From the NCBI RefSeq assembly GCF_023336505.1, contig NZ_JAMAST010000003.1:1-64000 (forward strand): a DNA stretch of 64,000 nt, in the 5' to 3' direction. The notes under the pieces were generated by a model. That model ran no database searches and had not been told where the DNA came from. It saw only the letters and a program-made list of their open reading frames with translations. Each line of letters opens with the position of its first letter. Position 1 is the first letter of the stretch. This stretch comes from Sporolactobacillus mangiferae. Its GTDB lineage: Bacteria; Bacillota; Bacilli; Bacillales; Sporolactobacillaceae. The translations under genes were made by a program, and so were the position numbers. Shown here piece after piece: positions 60,624 through 64,000 of the stretch.

Positions 60624-60711
60624 TTTTATTTCAGTGAGCAAAAAAAGTCCCGTTTTTCACAAACACACCGATGCGGCCTGGTTCAGAAAAGCAGCAACAA
60701 ATGAAAAAAAG

Positions 60712-62067
60712 TTAATTTTTAAAGGAGTGAATCGGCGCCGGAATTCGCCCTCCGCGCGCAATAAATTCTGCGGGCGAATGACGATTGACATCCATAATCG
60801 GTGCGTATCCGAGCAGGCCGCCGAATTCAACGCTATCGCCAATAGATTTGCCCGGTGCCGGAATGACACGAACGGCAGTCGTTTTATTATTGATCACCCC
60901 GATTGCCGCTTCATCAGCAATCATTGCTGAAATGGTTTCTGCCGGTGTATCTCCCGGAATGGCAATCATGTCAAGACCGACTGAGCAAACGGCAGTCATG
61001 GCTTCCAGTTTCTCCAAATTAAGTGCACCGCGTTCCACCGCATGAATCATACCCGCATCTTCCGAAACAGGAATAAACGCACCGCTCAGGCCGCCGACAT
61101 GGCTGCATGCCATGACACCGCCTTTTTTGACCGCATCGTTCAACAAGGCGAGCGCGGCGGTCGTTCCGTGAGTACCGACAGATTCAAGCCCCATCTCCTC
61201 AAGAATATGGGCAACCGAATCACCGACTGCCGGTGTCGGCGCAAGAGACAGATCAACAATACCGAACGGAATACCCAATCGATCAGATGCTTCGCGAGCC
61301 ACAAGCTGACCCACGCGCGTGATCTTAAACGCGATTTTTTTAATTGTTTCTGCTACAACATCAAACGGCGCTCCCTTTACTTTCTCAAGCGCACGCTTAA
61401 CAACACCCGGACCGCTGACACCGACGTTAAGGACGCAGTCCTGTTCGCCGATGCCGTGGAATGCTCCAGCCATGAACGGGTTGTCCTCCACTGCATTTGC
61501 GAAAATAACCAGCTTGGCGCAGCCCAGTCCGTGCTGATCAGCGGTTCGCGCCGCCGTTTCTTTTACGACACTTCCCATCTGCCTGACGGCATCCATATTG
61601 ATGCCTGAACGCGTCGATCCGACGTTCACTGAGGAGCAGACAAAATCAGTCGTTGCCAGCGCTTCAGGGATCGACTGAATCAGTTTGCGATCACCGATCG
61701 TATATCCTTTCTGAACCAGCGCGCTGAAACCGCCAATAAAATTAACACCCGTTGCCTTTGCCGCCTTATCCAGTGTCTGCGCAAAAGCTGAATAATTTTC
61801 ATCCTGCGAAGCCCCGGCAACCAGCGCAATCGGTGTTACAGAAATTCTTTTGTGAATAATGGGAATGCCGAATTCTTCAGTAATCGCTTCTCCGGTCTTG
61901 ACCAGATTTTCTGCACATCGAGTAATCTTGTCATAAATTTTACCGCGTGCTTTTTCCCCGTTGCTGTCAATACAGTCCAGAAGGGAAATGCCCATGGTAA
62001 TCGTCCGAATGTCGAGCTTCTCTTCTTCGATCATTCGAATCGTTTCAAGTATTTGTGTGGTTTCCAT
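60712..62067 (-). CDS. UPF0210 (PFL/DUF711) family protein
   Basis: 451-aa protein of the UPF0210/DUF711 family. Motifs seen are [31 protein letters not shown] and [23 protein letters not shown]. Its fold is related to glycyl-radical (PFL-like) enzymes, but its role is unknown. It is preceded by 20 bases by an ACT-domain gene, the usual partner. GGAGG lies upstream of the ATG. Confidence 0.9.
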   Translation of the reverse strand: METTQILETIRMIEEEKLDIRTITMGISLLDCIDSNGEKARGKIYDKITRCAENLVKTGEAITEEFGIPIIHKRISVTPIALVAGASQDENYSAFAQTLDKAAKATGVNFIGGFSALVQKGYTIGDRKLIQSIPEALATTDFVCSSVNVGSTRSGINMDAVRQMGSVVKETAARTADQHGLGCAKLVIFANAVEDNPFMAGAFHGIGEQDCVLNVGVSGPGVVKRALEKVKGAPFDVVAETIKKIAFKITRVGQLVAREASDRLGIPFGIVDLSLAPTPAVGDSVAHILEEMGLESVGTHGTTAALALLNDAVKKGGVMACSHVGGLSGAFIPVSEDAGMIHAVERGALNLEKLEAMTAVCSVGLDMIAIPGDTPAETISAMIADEAAIGVINNKTTAVRVIPAPGKSIGDSVEFGGLLGYAPIMDVNRHSPAEFIARGGRIPAPIHSFKN

Positions 62068-62087
62068 GATTTGACGGTTCCTCCATC

Positions 62088-62357
62088 TTATAAGCTGTGC
62101 ATGGATGTAAAAATTTCTTCACGCTGTATTTTGATCTGTACGCCCAGATCCGCACCTTTATCCGCAAGCTTCTGCTTGATCTCACCGAAGCTCTGCTCCG
62201 CATCTGCCAGATCAAGAATCATCATCATCGTAAAATAGCCGTTCATAATCGTCTGTGATACATCAAGAATATTCACACTGAGTTCAGCAAGCTCGCTGCT
62301 GACACCGGCAATGATGCCGACTCTGTCCTTACCGATGACCGTTAAAATCGCCTTCAC
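62088..62357 (-). CDS. ACT-domain protein (UPF0237 family)
   Basis: 89-aa protein of two ACT-like halves, starting [23 protein letters not shown] and containing [23 protein letters not shown] proteins bind amino acids and regulate a partner, here probably the UPF0210 protein. I chose the GTG at 62357, eight bases after AGGAG, which gives the usual length; a GTG three codons upstream is the alternative. Confidence 0.88.
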   Translation of the reverse strand: MKAILTVIGKDRVGIIAGVSSELAELSVNILDVSQTIMNGYFTMMMILDLADAEQSFGEIKQKLADKGADLGVQIKIQREEIFTSMHSL

Positions 62358-62473
62358 ATTCGTCACTCCTGTTCAAGTCATGTGCTGTATTAGAAATCCG
62401 CATTGCCGCTTTTTTACATGCCTACTCCCCATTATCGCAACAATTCTGCCTGATGCAAGACAATCTTAACTAT

Positions 62474-62502
62474 TTGACAAAAAGAAACCATTCCTATAAG
62501 AT
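62474..62502 (+). promoter_or_regulatory. Sigma-A promoter of tRNA-Gly
   Basis: TTGACA at 62474-62479, a 17-base spacer, TAAGAT at 62497-62502, 17 bases before the tRNA. Confidence 0.8.
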
Positions 62503-62518
62503 AAATTATGGCTTTTTT

Positions 62519-62589
62519 GCGGGTGTAGTTTAATGGTAAAATTAGAGCTTCCCAAGCTCTCGTCGTGGGTTCGATTCCCATCACCCGCT
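62519..62589 (+). tRNA. tRNA-Gly (anticodon CCC)
   Basis: 71-base cloverleaf. The acceptor GCGGGTG/CACCCGC is a perfect 7-bp stem with discriminator T. The D-arm has GTTTAATGG, the anticodon stem is AGAGC/GCTCT with loop TTCCCAA (anticodon CCC, reading GGG), and the T-arm has GTGGG-TTCGATT-CCCAT. The CCA end is not encoded. It stands alone rather than in an rRNA-tRNA cluster. Confidence 0.93.
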
Positions 62590-62668
62590 TTGGTTCTCAG
62601 ACTACGTTACCTGCATGGCGTACAGATTTGTTGCGGAAAGTATGCCCGTTCACGTCTTGTAGCAAACG

Positions 62669-62723
62669 ATAAGAAAATCTGGCTTTGCCAAGCCTCTGGC
62701 GAAGGCAAAGACGCCATCGCACT
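62669..62723 (-). repeat. Dispersed palindromic repeat, copy R3 (inverted)
   Basis: Minus-strand reading AGTGCGATGGCGTCTTTGCC then TTCGCCAGAGGCTTGGCA then AAGCCAGATTTTCTTAT. It is the most regular copy, with GGCTT/AAGCC and GCCT/AGGC hairpins. It lies between tRNA-Gly and the tRNA's terminator, so it is probably transcribed in the tRNA trailer. Confidence 0.82.
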
Positions 62724-62779
62724 GATACGATAATCCGCTGAATTTTAAACTTTCTTATAGTATAGAAAATCAGCAGCAT

Positions 62780-62804
62780 GAGCAGATAATTCTGCTCTTT
62801 TTTT
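62780..62804 (+). terminator. Terminator after tRNA-Gly
   Basis: GAGCAGA-TAAT-TCTGCTC hairpin with seven T (62798-62804), 190 bases past the tRNA and just beyond repeat R3. Confidence 0.85.
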
Positions 62805-62844
62805 CATTGACGCGGCAGCAAAGCTTTGCAGTGCAGGTTGCAGA

Positions 62845-63441
62845 TTAAATGCTGGTCACTTTGCCAAATGTACGTAAGTGCTCGATCTGGTTGTAATCGA
62901 TGATTTTCCAGTCGTTGCCCTCAGTCTCAATATGGCTGATGCATGTATTAAATAATTTGGTTTTGCCGGTACCGATTGCTCCGCCGGACAGCATGGCCAA
63001 AATCACATTGATCAGCCCGCCATGTGCAACAAGCAGCACCCGATGGCCCGGAAAATGCGCGCTTACCGATGAAAGCCCGCGAGCAACACGCTCTCTCACA
63101 TGAGCAATCGGTTCCATGCCAGGTATTTTTCCATCCGGAAAGTGTCTGTCGCGCTCTGGTATCGTCATTCCGGATGCTTCTCCGTATGCCTTTTCGATAA
63201 AATCACTGTCCTCAAACAATGGCAGATTGCCAATATGCCTGTTAATAATTTCGGCGGTCTGCTTTGCCCGAAGCAGCGGGCTCGTAAAAACAGCCTTGAA
63301 TTTTTGCGATTCGAGAAATCGGCCCACTAATTCCGCCTGTTTTCTTCCCCGTTCATTCAGTGGAATGTCTTCGCGCCCCTGCAGCTTGCCGATTGCGTTC
63401 CAGTCAGTCTCTCCATGTCTGACCAGGCAAATTGTCGTCAT
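62845..63441 (-). CDS. Histidine phosphatase (phosphoglycerate-mutase-like)
   Basis: 198-aa histidine phosphatase. The catalytic signature CLVRHGETDWN is at the N-terminus, followed by LQGREDIPLNERGRKQAEL; a second arginine is in TSPLLRAKQTAE and a late histidine in LLVAHGGLINVIL. Substrate is unclear; such proteins include phosphoserine phosphatase, alpha-ribazole phosphatase and general phosphatases (YhfR/PhoE type). GGAGG precedes the ATG. Confidence 0.9.
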   Translation of the reverse strand: MTTICLVRHGETDWNAIGKLQGREDIPLNERGRKQAELVGRFLESQKFKAVFTSPLLRAKQTAEIINRHIGNLPLFEDSDFIEKAYGEASGMTIPERDRHFPDGKIPGMEPIAHVRERVARGLSSVSAHFPGHRVLLVAHGGLINVILAMLSGGAIGTGKTKLFNTCISHIETEGNDWKIIDYNQIEHLRTFGKVTSI

Positions 63442-63558
63442 CTTTCATCCTCCAGATCTGCCGGAACAAACATATGGTGTTCATTTCAGCAGAATTTCTT
63501 ATAGTTTATTATAGCGAAAAAAATTTTTTCGTGAAATGCCCAGTTTTTGTTTCTCCAT

Positions 63559-63599
63559 TTCAGATCAGTTCTGCCGAATTCAGATAAAGTTCGTCCGAA
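63559..63599. repeat. TTCG-type array F (two units)
   Basis: Two neighbouring units, TTCAGATCAGTTCTGCCGAA and TTCAGATAAAGTTCGTCCG-AA, of 20 and 21 bases. They resemble the last units of array B (TTCAGATGAACTC). Too short to be sure. Confidence 0.4.
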
Positions 63600-63630
63600 C
63601 TCGCAACGAAATCTGAAATCAATTGAAAAT

Positions 63631-63673
63631 AACAAACCACCTCCGCCAGTTCTCGGCGATGAGGTGGTTTGTT
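63631..63673 (-). terminator. Terminator of the nucleoside-type ABC permease operon
   Basis: AACAAACCACCTC ... GAGGTGGTTTGTT perfect 13-base stem with an inner CGCC/GGCG, followed by A/T tracts, 14 bases past the permease stop codon. Confidence 0.9.
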
Positions 63674-63686
63674 TTCGTTATGCGAT

Positions 63687-64000
63687 TTATCTCTGTCCTT
63701 TAATATATGGAACACCGTCTGCCTTTGGTGCTTCCGCCCGGCCAACAAAACCGGTGAGCACAATCAATGTCAATACGTACGGTGCGGTCAGCATGATTAC
63801 CGATGGCAGCTGATCCAGATACGGAATCTGCTGACTTGTGATGCTGAGTGCCTGTGCGAAACCAAAGAAAAGGGATGCGCCCATGGCACCGATTGGATGC
63901 CACTTTCCAAAAACAAGGGCTGCCAGCGCCAGGAAGCCCTGTCCGGCGATTGTCGACACATTGTAGTTGGAAGTAATGGTCACCAGATATACAGCACCGC
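63687..64000 (-). CDS. Nucleoside-type ABC transporter permease (partial, C-terminal end)
   Basis: The last about 104 codons of a permease that continues past the right edge. The sequence SNYNVSTIAGQGFLALAALVFGKWHPIGA and GASLFFGFAQALSI (parts) matches the second permease (YufQ/NupQ type) of BmpA-linked nucleoside importers. At least three membrane segments are visible. It would import guanosine or other nucleosides with partners lying outside the window. Confidence 0.82.
   Translation of the reverse strand, partial: GAVYLVTITSNYNVSTIAGQGFLALAALVFGKWHPIGAMGASLFFGFAQALSITSQQIPYLDQLPSVIMLTAPYVLTLIVLTGFVGRAEAPKADGVPYIKGQR

Overview
The window comes from a spore-forming, flagellated member of the Bacilli. 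The evidence is spoIIID, mbl, flhO/flhP and fabZ in the Bacillus-type order, an S-box (SAM) riboswitch, a purine riboswitch, Shine-Dalgarno sites of the AGGAGG type, and frequent GTG/TTG starts. Base composition looks moderate over most of the window. A Sporolactobacillus-like or other Bacillales genome is my guess; genus is not certain.

Region by region. (1) 1-10.9 kb, all on the minus strand: an exopolysaccharide cluster. galU/gtaB and ugd make UDP-glucose and UDP-glucuronate. A priming phosphoglycosyl transferase, a Wzy polymerase fused to a PssD/Alg14-like subunit, a PssE/Alg13-like subunit, several glycosyltransferases, a pyruvyl transferase and a Wzx flippase follow. The part left of about 7.9 kb is strikingly AT-rich and looks imported. 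(2) 11-18 kb: a small unknown gene, a KtrA/C-KtrB/D potassium uptake pair, and an Rrf2-type regulator with a YhgE/Pip membrane protein. (3) 18-25 kb: an Asn/Met/Pro-rich protein (possible spore protein), allantoinase-like and allantoate/carbamoyl-amidohydrolase-like enzymes, a DUF3231 protein, an IclR regulator and an MFS carrier, suggesting ureide or hydantoin use. (4) 25-30 kb: a DsbA-like protein, then fabZ, an EpuA-type protein, flhP, flhO, mbl and spoIIID. (5) 30-37 kb: a NERD/zinc-ribbon/HTH protein, a YwaF-type membrane protein, a DHA2 exporter, an aldo/keto reductase, and an IDEAL-domain protein with an Rrf2 regulator. (6) 37-46.5 kb: a catabolic block with a class III aminotransferase, a LysR regulator, a polar amino acid ABC transporter, a RocB-like M20 enzyme and an arginine-deiminase-superfamily enzyme. 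Diverging from it is an amidohydrolase (guanine-deaminase-like) behind a guanine-type riboswitch. (7) 47-64 kb: sodA, a DUF1450 protein, a lactonase, an HEXXH membrane protein, a nitroreductase, ppaC, gldA, psiE, an XRE/membrane-protein pair, metNPQ under a SAM riboswitch, a ppk2/ppx pair, a UPF0210/ACT pair, tRNA-Gly(CCC), a phosphoglycerate-mutase-like phosphatase, and the end of a nucleoside-type ABC permease.

The most unusual features are not proteins. At least four clear intergenic arrays, and two weaker ones, are built from 19-21 nt units beginning TTCG (subtypes TTCGTTAC and TTCGGTT/TTCGGTGG). They have no spacers, a higher-order alternation of unit types, and lie next to gene ends or terminators. 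A second family of about 55 bp dispersed palindromic repeats occurs three times. The purine riboswitch has a guanine-type C at its specificity position, but its P1 strand is shared with the terminator. That predicts a guanine-induced ON switch in front of a purine-deaminase-like gene, which makes metabolic sense.
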